The translations under genes and the position numbers were made by a program. Positions 8,079 through 15,561 of a stretch of DNA of 64,000 nt are shown piece by piece (the first letter of the stretch is position 1; every line of letters begins with the position of its first letter). Source of the DNA: Sphingomonas crocodyli (GTDB lineage Bacteria > Pseudomonadota > Alphaproteobacteria > Sphingomonadales > Sphingomonadaceae); NCBI RefSeq assembly GCF_004005865.1, contig NZ_SACN01000001.1, positions 2,108,001 to 2,172,000 on the forward strand. Direction: 5' to 3'. Below the pieces are notes generated by a model that was given only the letters and a program-made list of their open reading frames with translations, did no database searches and had not been told where the DNA came from.

Positions 8079-8791
8079 TCGAACTGCATTTCGTTCCCAC
8101 CCCGAACGGCAACAAGGCGAGTATCATGCTCGAAGAGGTGGGGCTGCCTTATGAGATCAAGCTCTACGATCTGACGGGCGACGAGCATCTTCAGCCGGCG
8201 TTCCGCAAGATCAATCCCAATGCGCGCCTGCCCGCGATCGTCGATCACGATCCGGCCGATGGCGGCGCGCCCTTCGCGGTGATGGAGACGGGCGCGATCC
8301 TCGAATATCTCGCCGAAAAGAGCGGCAAGCTGTTGCCCACCGACATGCGCCGACGCAGCCTCGCGCGCCAATGGCTCGCCTGGCAGATTTCGGGCTTCGG
8401 TCCCTATCATGGCCAGGCGCACCACTTCATCCGCTACGCCCCCGAAGGGCAGGATTATGGCATCAAGCGCTATCGGGCGGAGGCGGAGCGGCTCCTCTAC
8501 GTCCTCAACCGGCGCCTGGGCGAGGCCGAATATCTGGCGGAGGATTATTCGATCGCCGATATTGCGACCTGGCCGTGGGTGCGCGCCACGCGCGCGATCG
8601 AAATGCCACTCGATCCTTTTCCCAACATCCAGCGCTGGTTCGCCGCGATTGCGGAGCGGCCCGCGGTGGTCCGCGGCACCTCCGTTACCAACACGGCCAA
8701 CCTCTCGAGCCTGCGCCCGGTGCTGTCACCGGAGCAGTGGTCGAACCTGTTCGGCGACAAGCTGCATGCAACGGCGCGCGCCGACGGATGA
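8075..8791 (+). CDS. Glutathione S-transferase, Nu-class-like
   Basis: 238 residues. The N-terminal thioredoxin-fold domain carries TPNGNKASIMLEE (9-21), the signature of Nu-class enzymes (YfcG/YghU type), in which Thr/Asn replace the catalytic Tyr/Ser/Cys of other classes. LPAIVDHD and METGAILEYLAE give the glutathione gamma-Glu binding loop. A helical C-terminal domain spans about 95-235. Nu-class members have disulfide reductase or organic peroxidase activity. Cytoplasmic. The gene overlaps the preceding SnoaL-like gene by four bases and is followed, after a 59-base operator-bearing gap, by a VOC gene. Confidence 0.9.
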   Translation: MIELHFVPTPNGNKASIMLEEVGLPYEIKLYDLTGDEHLQPAFRKINPNARLPAIVDHDPADGGAPFAVMETGAILEYLAEKSGKLLPTDMRRRSLARQWLAWQISGFGPYHGQAHHFIRYAPEGQDYGIKRYRAEAERLLYVLNRRLGEAEYLAEDYSIADIATWPWVRATRAIEMPLDPFPNIQRWFAAIAERPAVVRGTSVTNTANLSSLRPVLSPEQWSNLFGDKLHATARADG

Positions 8792-8799
8792 GATTGACC

Positions 8800-8834
8800 G
8801 TCAACTAAATTGACGATATAAGAGTCGCATGCAG
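8800..8834. promoter_or_regulatory. Paired operator-like sites before the VOC gene
   Basis: On the minus strand 8815-8800 reads CGTCAATTTAGTTGAC, the third copy of the TGTCAnnnTRGTTGAC motif. Ten bases further right TCGCATGCAG (8825-8834) resembles the TTGCATGCAA palindrome. Both motif types also occur together before the genes at 1224 and 5272, so this gap probably holds a promoter co-regulated with them. Confidence 0.45.
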
Positions 8835-8850
8835 TGAGAGGATTGGAGCA

Positions 8851-9459
8851 ATGACGTCCACCAACCCGATTTTCGACATTCGCGGGGTCAATCACCTGGC
8901 GCTCGTGTGCAAGGACATGGCCAAGACGGTCGAGTTCTATCGCGACATACTCGGCATGCCGCTGACCAAGACAATCGATTTCCCCGAAGGCCGCGGGCAG
9001 CACTTCTTCTTCGACATCGGCAATGGCGACTCGCTCGCCTTCTTCTGGTTTCCCGATGCGCCGGAAGCGACGCCGGGTGTCGCGGCGCCGGCTTTCCTGC
9101 CGACGCGCGGGCCGTTCAAGAGCGGGCATGGTTCGATGAACCACATCGCGTTCAACGTTCCCGCCGAAAAGTTCGACGAATATTATGAGCGGCTGCAGGA
9201 GCGGGGGGTCGAGGTGACGCAGGTCCTCAACCATGACGACTCCCCCAAGCAGAGCTCGGCCGACATGCACCCCGGCGTGTTCGTCCGCTCGGTCTATTTC
9301 TTCGATCCGGACGGCATTTGCCTGGAGTTCGCGTCGTGGACGGCCGAACTGGGCGACAAGCATGTCGCGCACGATCCGATGCGCGCGGACGGCACCAAGG
9401 CGGTCGGCCTGATCGTCAAGGAAGCGCTTGCGAAGAATGACGAGGCGGTGATCGCCTGA
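8851..9459 (+). CDS. VOC-superfamily (glyoxalase/dioxygenase-fold) protein
   Basis: 202 residues in two beta-alpha-beta-beta-beta modules. Metal ligands of the fold are visible: His in GVNHLALVCKD (about 12), His in GSMNHIAFNV (about 97) and Glu in GICLEFASW (about 154). This fits a glyoxalase-I-like or extradiol-like metalloenzyme, although the long C-terminal tail ending in KNDEAVIA is unusual for a dioxygenase. TTGGAG supports the start. A strong terminator follows. It closes the left plus-strand cluster; likely substrates are a thioester or oxo-acid of the same pathway, which the sequence does not reveal. Confidence 0.88.
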   Translation: MTSTNPIFDIRGVNHLALVCKDMAKTVEFYRDILGMPLTKTIDFPEGRGQHFFFDIGNGDSLAFFWFPDAPEATPGVAAPAFLPTRGPFKSGHGSMNHIAFNVPAEKFDEYYERLQERGVEVTQVLNHDDSPKQSSADMHPGVFVRSVYFFDPDGICLEFASWTAELGDKHVAHDPMRADGTKAVGLIVKEALAKNDEAVIA

Positions 9460-9492
9460 CACAGTTCCATCGGGGCACCCTCCCCGCACTAG

Positions 9493-9527
9493 CCCGTCAT
9501 TGCCTCGGCAATGGCGGGTTACTTTTT
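9493..9527 (+). terminator. Rho-independent terminator after the VOC gene
   Basis: Stem CCCGTCATTGCC (9493-9504) against GGCAATGGCGGG (9507-9518) with one G-U pair, a tight loop, then TTACTTTTT. It ends the plus-strand cluster and faces the stop of a convergent gene at 9536. Confidence 0.85.
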
Positions 9528-9535
9528 GGTGAGAC

Positions 9536-10252
9536 TTAGCGTTCGACGGCGGCGAGATGGGCTTCGATCGCGCCGGCCACGATCTCCGGCTGTTCGAGCA
9601 GCAACAGGTGCCCCGCATCCGCGATCTCGCGGGCATCGCTGCCGGCTATTCCATCGGCGATGATCGCGGTTTCGCCGGCGATTACGATCCCGTCGGCATC
9701 ACCACGCAGGATCAGTGTGGGCACCGTGATCGCGGCGAGGCGGGGACGGCTGTCGATCCGACCGATGATCGCGCGCTGCTGTCGTTGGAAGATATCCGGG
9801 CCGGTATCCGCGGCCATGCGCCGCGCGGCGTCGGCGATCGGGCCGCTACGCCGATCGGGCGCCATGAGCATCGGCAGGCGTTCCTCGACGATCTGCGCGA
9901 AGGCGCCGCGTTCGACCAGATCGATATAGGATTGGCGCCGCGCAAGCTGGGCAGGGCCGTCGGCGGTCGCGAGCGTCGCAAGCAGACTGAGGCTCGCGAC
10001 CCGCTCCGGCGCGCGGCGCATCACCTCGAAGGCGAGGAACCCGCCCATCGCATGCGCGACCAGATGGAAAAGGGGCGGGGCGTCCGCGAGCAGCCGGGTC
10101 GCCATCGCGGCGATCGTGTCGTCCCGGCTGTTATCGGCATGGATGAAGTGGCGATCGGGATTGCGCGCTTCGAGTGGAGTCCAATACTCGCGGGTCAGCA
10201 ACTGGCCCGAACACAGGACGATCGGCAGCTGCTCCGTATCAGCGCCGGGCAT
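9536..10252 (-). CDS. Alpha/beta-hydrolase-fold protein lacking the nucleophile serine
   Basis: 238 residues. The fold is clear: oxyanion-side LCSGQLLT (13-20), strand-turn-helix LVAHAMGGFLAFEV (about 63-76), LILRGDADGIV with the acid residue, and DAGHLLLLEQPE with the histidine. At the nucleophile elbow the usual G-H-S-M-G-G reads A-H-A-M-G-G: the codon GCG (Ala) stands where Ser is expected, so a normal esterase mechanism is not possible. It overlaps the preceding minus-strand gene by 14 bases and so belongs to the ligase operon. It may be a non-hydrolytic member (lyase, cofactor-free oxygenase, decarboxylase) or an inactive partner. Confidence 0.85.
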   Translation of the reverse strand: MPGADTEQLPIVLCSGQLLTREYWTPLEARNPDRHFIHADNSRDDTIAAMATRLLADAPPLFHLVAHAMGGFLAFEVMRRAPERVASLSLLATLATADGPAQLARRQSYIDLVERGAFAQIVEERLPMLMAPDRRSGPIADAARRMAADTGPDIFQRQQRAIIGRIDSRPRLAAITVPTLILRGDADGIVIAGETAIIADGIAGSDAREIADAGHLLLLEQPEIVAGAIEAHLAAVER

Positions 10253-11366
10253 GGATCCAGTCGGCCATCAGGTTCGCCACCGCCTCGCGTTCTGCCACAT
10301 CATCCTCGAAATAGTGCGCGCCCGGCACGAAGGCGAGTTGCTTGTCCTGCGCGCCGATGAAGCCGTGGATCGCCTTGGCATCGGCCGGGAAGACGCCGGT
10401 ATCGGCGGTGCCCTGCACGACCAGCGAGGGGATATCGAACTTCTCCAGATGCGGGCGGCCGACGCATTTTGAAGTTTCGAGGCTCCACATCGACAGCCAT
10501 GTCTTGCAGAAATTGGCGCGCCCGATCGACGGGGATCGGTTCGCGATCTTCGGATCGCCGCGATAGCAATTGTTCGGGGTGCGATCGGATGGATCGATCG
10601 TGGGATCGATCATGCGCAGATCGGCCCAGCACCGGAACAGCGGGAAGATCCGATCGGGAATGCCATGTTCGGCAAGCCGCGCCAGTTCGGCCTGCGCGAA
10701 GCGGGTGATGCGCTGGTTACGGGCGCGCTGGCCCGCGCGATAGCGTTCGATGAAGGCATCGTCATAAGGCGGGCCATGATCGGGATTGAACGGATCGAGG
10801 CTGGGATCGGTCGCGACCGGATCATTTTCGTCGATCACCGACGGGTCCATCCAGTCGGTCAGCACCTCAGGCCGCCCCTGATGCGCGTTGAGCGAGATGT
10901 AGAGATCGGCCTTGATCAGCTGCGCCAGCGCATCCTGCGCCGCGCCAGTCACGTCCAGCGACATCTTCGTCGCCTCACCCTGATAGGCGCCCATCAGCGA
11001 TCCGCCGCCCGAATTGCCGAGGATCACGATCGTCTCAACCCCGGCCTCCTCGCGCAGCCAGCGCGTGCCTACACCGATGTCGATCAGCGCATGTTCGAGC
11101 AGGAACTGATCCTCGAACCCGCGATAGCGCGTGTTCCAGCCCAGGAAGCCGATGCCGCGGCGGGCGAAATAGGGCGCGATATAATGTTCGGTGAAGTCGA
11201 CATTATAATGGGTCGCGATCACCGCGATCTTGGGCCGCTTGCCCGCTTCGGTGAAATAGAGCCCTTGGCACGGATGCCCGCCCGCCAGGATGCGCGGCGC
11301 GGTTGCTGACACCCGGCCGATCGGCAGGATGTCGAGCCCTTGGATGCTGTCTCCACGTGCGATCAT
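10239..11366 (-). CDS. Alpha/beta-hydrolase family protein
   Basis: 375 residues from the ATG at 11366, which overlaps the ligase stop by four bases (ATGA); longer in-frame extensions lie inside the ligase gene. The nucleophile elbow ILGNSGGGSLMGAYQG (about 120-135) keeps Ser in G-N-S-G-G, the acid is in VVQGTADTGVFPADAKA and the histidine in VPGAHYFEDD. It has no signal peptide. The N-terminal half IAVIATHYNVDFTEHYIAPYFARRG is typical of a poorly described subgroup found with acyl-CoA ligases. A thioesterase or ester/lactone hydrolase role is possible. Middle gene of a three-gene minus-strand operon. Confidence 0.85.
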   Translation of the reverse strand: MIARGDSIQGLDILPIGRVSATAPRILAGGHPCQGLYFTEAGKRPKIAVIATHYNVDFTEHYIAPYFARRGIGFLGWNTRYRGFEDQFLLEHALIDIGVGTRWLREEAGVETIVILGNSGGGSLMGAYQGEATKMSLDVTGAAQDALAQLIKADLYISLNAHQGRPEVLTDWMDPSVIDENDPVATDPSLDPFNPDHGPPYDDAFIERYRAGQRARNQRITRFAQAELARLAEHGIPDRIFPLFRCWADLRMIDPTIDPSDRTPNNCYRGDPKIANRSPSIGRANFCKTWLSMWSLETSKCVGRPHLEKFDIPSLVVQGTADTGVFPADAKAIHGFIGAQDKQLAFVPGAHYFEDDVAEREAVANLMADWIHARR

Positions 11367-13000
11367 CGTGTCACCTCGAACGGAAGCTGGTAGCCGGTCA
11401 GGTCGGCCCGGATGCGTTTCTTGTCGATCTTGCCGGTGGGGCCGAGCGGGATGTCGTCGACGATCAGGACGTCGTCGGGCATCCACCAGCGCGCGATCTT
11501 GCCGTCCAGAAAGGCGCGGAAAGCTTGCGGATCGGCGCCGACCGCATCGGGCTTGAGCTTGACGAGCAGAATCGGCCGCTCGTCCCATTTGGGGTGGACG
11601 ACCCCGATCACCGCCGCCAGCGCGACCTGCGGATGGCCCAGCACGATATTCTCGATCTCGATCGAGGAGATCCATTCGCCACCCGATTTGACGATGTCCT
11701 TCGCCCGATCGGTGATGTGCATGTAGCCGTTGGCATCGATCGTCGAGACGTCGCCCGTATCGAAATAGCCTTCGTCGTCCAGCGGGTTGCCCCCGTCGCC
11801 GCCATAATAGCCCGATGCGATCGTCGGGCCCTTCACCTTCAGCCGGCCCGGCGTCTGCCCGTCATGCGGAAGGCGATTGCCGTCGTCGTCGGTAATCTTG
11901 AGGTCCAGCCCGGAGAGCGGTCGCCCCTGCTTCAGCTTGTAACGCATCTGATCTTCGGGGCTCATCGCCGCGACCGCGACATTGGGGATCGACACGGTGA
12001 CGAGCGGGCTCGTCTCGGTCATGCCCCAACCCTGGATGACGTTGACGCCATAGCCGTCGTTGAAGGCGCGGATCAGCGATTCCGGGCAGGCAGACCCGCC
12101 GATCACCACGCGCTCGAGCTTGCCGAGGCCGGTGCCGCTTTCCTGCAAGTGGGTGAGCAGGGTCTGCCACACCGTCGGCACCGCGGTCGAATAGGTGCAG
12201 CCTTCGGCGACGATCAGTTCCTGGAGCGACTGGCCGTCGAGCTTCTGTCCCGGCAGCACCAGCTTCGCGCCGGTCGCGGGCGCCGAATAGACGATCCCCC
12301 ACGCATTGGCGTGATACATCGGCACGATCAGCAGCACGCTGTCCCGCGCATTGAGCGCGAGCGCGTCGCGCTGCAGCGTCATCAGCGCGTGGATGTAGTT
12401 GGAACGGTGCGAATAGAGGACGCCCTTGGGATTGCCCGTGGTGCCCGACGTGTAGCAGAGGCCGCATGCGGTCCGCTCATCGAAGCCACCCCATTCGGCA
12501 TCGTCGCTTTCGCCCGCGATCCAGTCGTCGAAGGCGATGGCGGGGCGGCGAACATCGGGCAGTTCGTCGGCAGAACAGAAGAACAGCACTTGTTCGATCG
12601 ACGGCACCAGCGGCAGCAGGTCGGCGACCAGATCGGCGCAATTGGGATCGGCGATCAGCATCCTGTCGCCGCCATGATTGGCGATATAGGCGATCTGTTC
12701 GAGGAACAGGCGCGGGTTCAGCGTGTGGCAGATCGCGCCCATCGCCTGGATGCCGTACCAGGCCGAAAGGTGGCGCGCGCCGTTCCAGCCCATCGTCGCC
12801 ACCCGATCGCCCAGCTTCACGCCCATGCGGCGCAGCGCGTTGGTCACGCGCTTGGCATCGCGGTGGACGTCGAGATAGGTCGATCGCGTGACCCGGCCTT
12901 GCCCGTCGCGCGACACGATTTCGCGATCGCCGTGCCAGCGCGCGGCATGATCGAGCAGCTTGTCGACCGTCAGGGGGAAATCCTGCATCAACCCCAGCAT
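11363..13000 (-). CDS. Long-chain-type acyl-CoA synthetase (AMP-forming)
   Basis: 545 residues, normal length. The phosphate-binding loop YTSGTTGNPKGV is at 183-194, the acyl-adenylate motif GWGMTETSP is near 327-335, GYFDTGDVSTID is near 415-426 and the catalytic-lysine loop GPTGKIDKKRI is near the C-terminus. It activates a carboxylic acid to acyl-AMP and then acyl-CoA. GGGAGA precedes the ATG. The gene is divergent from a MarR gene at 13102, with a palindrome at 13020-13032 between them, and begins an operon with two alpha/beta-hydrolase genes. The sequence places it with fatty-acyl-CoA ligases but does not give the acid. Confidence 0.93.
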   Translation of the reverse strand: MLGLMQDFPLTVDKLLDHAARWHGDREIVSRDGQGRVTRSTYLDVHRDAKRVTNALRRMGVKLGDRVATMGWNGARHLSAWYGIQAMGAICHTLNPRLFLEQIAYIANHGGDRMLIADPNCADLVADLLPLVPSIEQVLFFCSADELPDVRRPAIAFDDWIAGESDDAEWGGFDERTACGLCYTSGTTGNPKGVLYSHRSNYIHALMTLQRDALALNARDSVLLIVPMYHANAWGIVYSAPATGAKLVLPGQKLDGQSLQELIVAEGCTYSTAVPTVWQTLLTHLQESGTGLGKLERVVIGGSACPESLIRAFNDGYGVNVIQGWGMTETSPLVTVSIPNVAVAAMSPEDQMRYKLKQGRPLSGLDLKITDDDGNRLPHDGQTPGRLKVKGPTIASGYYGGDGGNPLDDEGYFDTGDVSTIDANGYMHITDRAKDIVKSGGEWISSIEIENIVLGHPQVALAAVIGVVHPKWDERPILLVKLKPDAVGADPQAFRAFLDGKIARWWMPDDVLIVDDIPLGPTGKIDKKRIRADLTGYQLPFEVTR

Positions 13001-13019
13001 CGATCGTCTCCCGGCATGT

Positions 13020-13032
13020 TTGCGTAACGCAA
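13020..13032. promoter_or_regulatory. TTGCGT-A-ACGCAA palindrome, probable MarR operator
   Basis: A perfect 13-base palindrome in the 101-base gap between the divergent ligase and MarR genes, 20 bases upstream of the ligase start. MarR proteins commonly repress such divergent promoters and are released by the substrate or its CoA ester. The site is seen; the binding protein is inferred from position. Confidence 0.55.
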
Positions 13033-13101
13033 GGTTGAAATGCGTGGGGCTTCGGCTAACCCCGTTGAAATGATCAACCGAACCGCTTCGTCCGCGCGCT
13101 G

Positions 13102-13533
13102 ATGGACCATCTCGTCACATCCGATCTGATGCTGCGCATCTTCCAGCGTCTCGTGTGGCTCGACGACGGGCTGCAGGCCCGGCTGCACGATCGGGGCTGG
13201 CCTGATGTCAGCCGTGCCCAGTCGATGGTGATGATCAACGTCACCGCCGGCATCGTCCGCCCGGCCGAGATCGCCCGCAAGGTCGGCGTGTCGCGGCAGG
13301 CGGTCCACACCACGATCAATCAGATGATCGCGCTGGGCATGGTTCAGCTTGCGCCCGATCCCGACGATGGCCGGCATAAAGTGGTCGAGCTGACCGAAAT
13401 GGGCGAGCAGATGCGGCACGATGCGCAGGCGGCGATGGGCGAGATGACGCGCGCGCTGACCGATCGGATCGGCGGAGATCGGCTTGCGGCTTTGCTCGAT
13501 GCGATGCGCGCCGATTGGGGGCCGAGCTACTAG
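13102..13533 (+). CDS. MarR-family transcriptional regulator
   Basis: 143 residues. Winged helix core: VSRAQSMVMINVTAG, then PAEIARKVGVSRQAVHTTINQMIALGMVQLAPDPDDGRHKVVELTE (split here only by wing turns), where DPDDGR is the classic wing signature of MarR. Helices at both ends form the dimer interface. It is divergent from the acyl-CoA ligase operon, so it probably controls that operon and itself. The ATG at 13102 opens MDHLVTSDLM; no strong ribosome site is seen. The 3' end is only five bases from the stop of the convergent FMN reductase gene. Confidence 0.9.
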   Translation: MDHLVTSDLMLRIFQRLVWLDDGLQARLHDRGWPDVSRAQSMVMINVTAGIVRPAEIARKVGVSRQAVHTTINQMIALGMVQLAPDPDDGRHKVVELTEMGEQMRHDAQAAMGEMTRALTDRIGGDRLAALLDAMRADWGPSY

Positions 13534-13538
13534 AGGCA

Positions 13539-14117
13539 TCAGGCCGAAAGCCTGCCGGCGATGTCGATCAGCCGCGCGGCGACGGCATCGATCTGACCCG
13601 CAGTGGCGGGATTGGTGAGGTTGCCGTCGGTGTCGAACGCGGTCGTCGCGGCGCCGACGCGGATTTCCTCGGGCAGCGCGATCAGCTGGATCGCCTGGGC
13701 GATTTCGCGCAGGTGGCCGATAGCGCGGACGCCGGCAAAGGGGCCGATCGATGCACTCGCCAGCAGCACCGGCTTGCCCTTGAACGCGGCCAGCGTCAGC
13801 GGCGGCTCGCCCAGCGTCGATCGCGATGCCCAGTCGATCAGGTTCTTGATCAGCGGCGAGACCGAGCCGTTATATTCGGGCGATATCAGCACCAGCCCCT
13901 GACAGGCGGCCAGCCCGCGCTTGAGCGTTTCGGCCGCCTCGGGAAAGCCTTCGCGCTCGCGATCCGCGTGGAAGATGGGAAGGTCGATCGCGGAGCCGTC
14001 CGGCGTCCAGACGGTCGCGCCGCCTGCGGTCAGCGCCGCCGCGATCCGATCGGCAAGCAACTGGTTATACGATCCGGCGCGCGCGCTGCCGACCAACAGG
14101 CCGATGGTGATCGCCAT
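13539..14117 (-). CDS. NADPH-dependent FMN reductase family protein
   Basis: 192 residues, flavodoxin-like fold. The FMN phosphate loop GSARAGSYNQLLA is at about 10-22 and the second flavin loop SPEYNGSVSPLIKNLIDW at about 79-96, both diagnostic of the NADPH-dependent FMN reductase / ChrR-type family. Such enzymes reduce free flavin, quinones or chromate. It lies 24 bases downstream of the MFS gene in the same direction and is likely co-transcribed. No partner monooxygenase is visible in the window, so a general quinone or flavin reductase role is as likely as supply to an oxygenase. Confidence 0.9.
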   Translation of the reverse strand: MAITIGLLVGSARAGSYNQLLADRIAAALTAGGATVWTPDGSAIDLPIFHADREREGFPEAAETLKRGLAACQGLVLISPEYNGSVSPLIKNLIDWASRSTLGEPPLTLAAFKGKPVLLASASIGPFAGVRAIGHLREIAQAIQLIALPEEIRVGAATTAFDTDGNLTNPATAGQIDAVAARLIDIAGRLSA

Positions 14118-14141
14118 ATTATTGTCCCTCGTGCTGGAGTG

Positions 14142-15440
14142 TCAGGCGACGACCTCGGGGCCGATCGGCTTGGGCGTGCCCGATTGCGCGGCCAGGCGGT
14201 TGGCGAGGCGCAGATAGACGAAGATCGCGGCGGTACCCGGCACCAGCAGCAGCAACAGGCCGGTGCGCAGCCCTTCGATGCCCATCGTCGGGGTCAGCAT
14301 GTCGCTGACGATGCCGACGAACAGCGGACCGAGGCCCAGACCAGCGATGTTGAACATCAGCAGCAATGTCGCGGCCACAGTGGCGCGGGCATTGCGCGGC
14401 CCCAGTTCCTGCGCGAGCGCGAGCGAGGCAGGGGTGAAGACGGTGCAGCAGGCCATCGGCACCAGCATCAGCGCGAGCGCCAGCGGCCAGCCATCGACGA
14501 TCAGCGACAGACCGAAGATCGGGACAAGGACGAGCGTGGCATAGCCGGGAACGGTCGCATAGCCGCGTGCCGAACGGCGCACCGCTGCGTTGACCAGCGC
14601 GCCGCCGCCGACCATGCCGGCGCCCATCGTCACGCCGGCCGCAACGGCGAACCAGCTCGCAACCGCCGTCAGCGGCATCTGCTGCACGCGCATCAGATAG
14701 GCAGGGATCCAGTTGAGCATGCCGTAGCTCAGGAAGGCGGAGAGGCCGCTCCCGATCGCCAGCAGGCGCAGGTTAGGATCGGTGAAGAAGAAGGCGATCG
14801 TGCCCATCATCGTCGCGGGCTTCGCCTCGGCCGCTGCAGGGGAGGGGGCTTCGTCGAACTGCCCACGGCGCGGTTCGCGCACCAGCAGCCACAACAAGGG
14901 CGCGGCGATCAGGCCGACGATGCCGAGCGTGTAGAAGGCGCCGCGCCAGCCGATATGGGTTGCGGCCCAACCGCCGAATGCCGCGCCGACGAACACGCCG
15001 ACCGGCCCGTTGAGCGTGAAGAGACCGATCACCAGCGGGCGTTGTTCGCGTCGGAAACTGTCGGAGAGGACCGAGATGGACGGCGCAGTGCCGCCCGCTT
15101 CGCCCATACCGACGCCGAAGCGCGCAAAGGCCATCGCTGCAAAGCTGTGGACGCTGCCGGTGAAGGCGGTGAACGCGCTCCAGATCGCGCAGGCGATCGC
15201 GATCACGCGCACCCGCTTGCCGCGATCGGCGATCACGGCGGCGGGCAGGCCGAACAAGGCGTAGAAAAGCGAGAAGGCGAGGCCGGTCAGCAGCCCGAAC
15301 TCAGTGTCGCTGAAGTGCAGCTCCTGCTTGATCGGCTCGACCAGCACCGACAAGATCTGCCGATCGACGAAATTGAGCGTGCCCACCAGCGTCAGCGCGA
15401 TCAGCGTGATCGTGCCCCGCTGCCTTGCCTCGTCCTGCAT
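14142..15440 (-). CDS. MFS transporter, organic-anion type
   Basis: 432 residues with 12 predicted hydrophobic helices. The cytoplasmic loop 2-3 motif is ADRGKRVRVIA (about 72-82) and the TM1 region FVDRQILSVLVEPIKQEL is the usual opening of the spinster/ACS-like group common beside sphingomonad catabolic genes. A large loop rich in Ala/Pro separates the two halves at about 205. GAGGAGAGG precedes the ATG. It is the likely inner-membrane carrier for the acid substrate. Its own promoter region (15441-15561) carries both the TTTGCATGC palindrome and the AT-rich TetR-type palindrome, so it may answer to two regulators. Confidence 0.92.
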   Translation of the reverse strand: MQDEARQRGTITLIALTLVGTLNFVDRQILSVLVEPIKQELHFSDTEFGLLTGLAFSLFYALFGLPAAVIADRGKRVRVIAIACAIWSAFTAFTGSVHSFAAMAFARFGVGMGEAGGTAPSISVLSDSFRREQRPLVIGLFTLNGPVGVFVGAAFGGWAATHIGWRGAFYTLGIVGLIAAPLLWLLVREPRRGQFDEAPSPAAAEAKPATMMGTIAFFFTDPNLRLLAIGSGLSAFLSYGMLNWIPAYLMRVQQMPLTAVASWFAVAAGVTMGAGMVGGGALVNAAVRRSARGYATVPGYATLVLVPIFGLSLIVDGWPLALALMLVPMACCTVFTPASLALAQELGPRNARATVAATLLLMFNIAGLGLGPLFVGIVSDMLTPTMGIEGLRTGLLLLLVPGTAAIFVYLRLANRLAAQSGTPKPIGPEVVA

Positions 15441-15470
15441 CAGACCTCTCCTCGATCGTCATCGGCCGGT

Positions 15471-15482
15471 TTTGCATGCCAA
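15471..15482. promoter_or_regulatory. TTTGCATGCCAA palindrome before the MFS gene
   Basis: Eleven of twelve bases match the perfect palindrome at 1031-1042. It lies 30 bases upstream of the MFS start, a position that fits operator or promoter overlap. Confidence 0.45.
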
Positions 15483-15507
15483 GGTTAAGGCGGGCTCGTG
15501 ACGCTTC

Positions 15508-15527
15508 ATTAATTGAATGATTAATTT
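15508..15527. promoter_or_regulatory. AT-rich palindrome ATTAAT-N6-ATTAAT, TetR-type site 1
   Basis: ATTAATTGAATGATTAATTT stands out against GC-rich flanks. Read on the other strand it shares TTAATC followed by a second AAT half with sites at 27569, 32439 and 40088. All four are in promoter gaps. It lies 67 bases upstream of the MFS start. Confidence 0.5.
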
Positions 15528-15561
15528 GATGTTGCAAGCGTCTTCTGCGCGCTTCGGCGGG

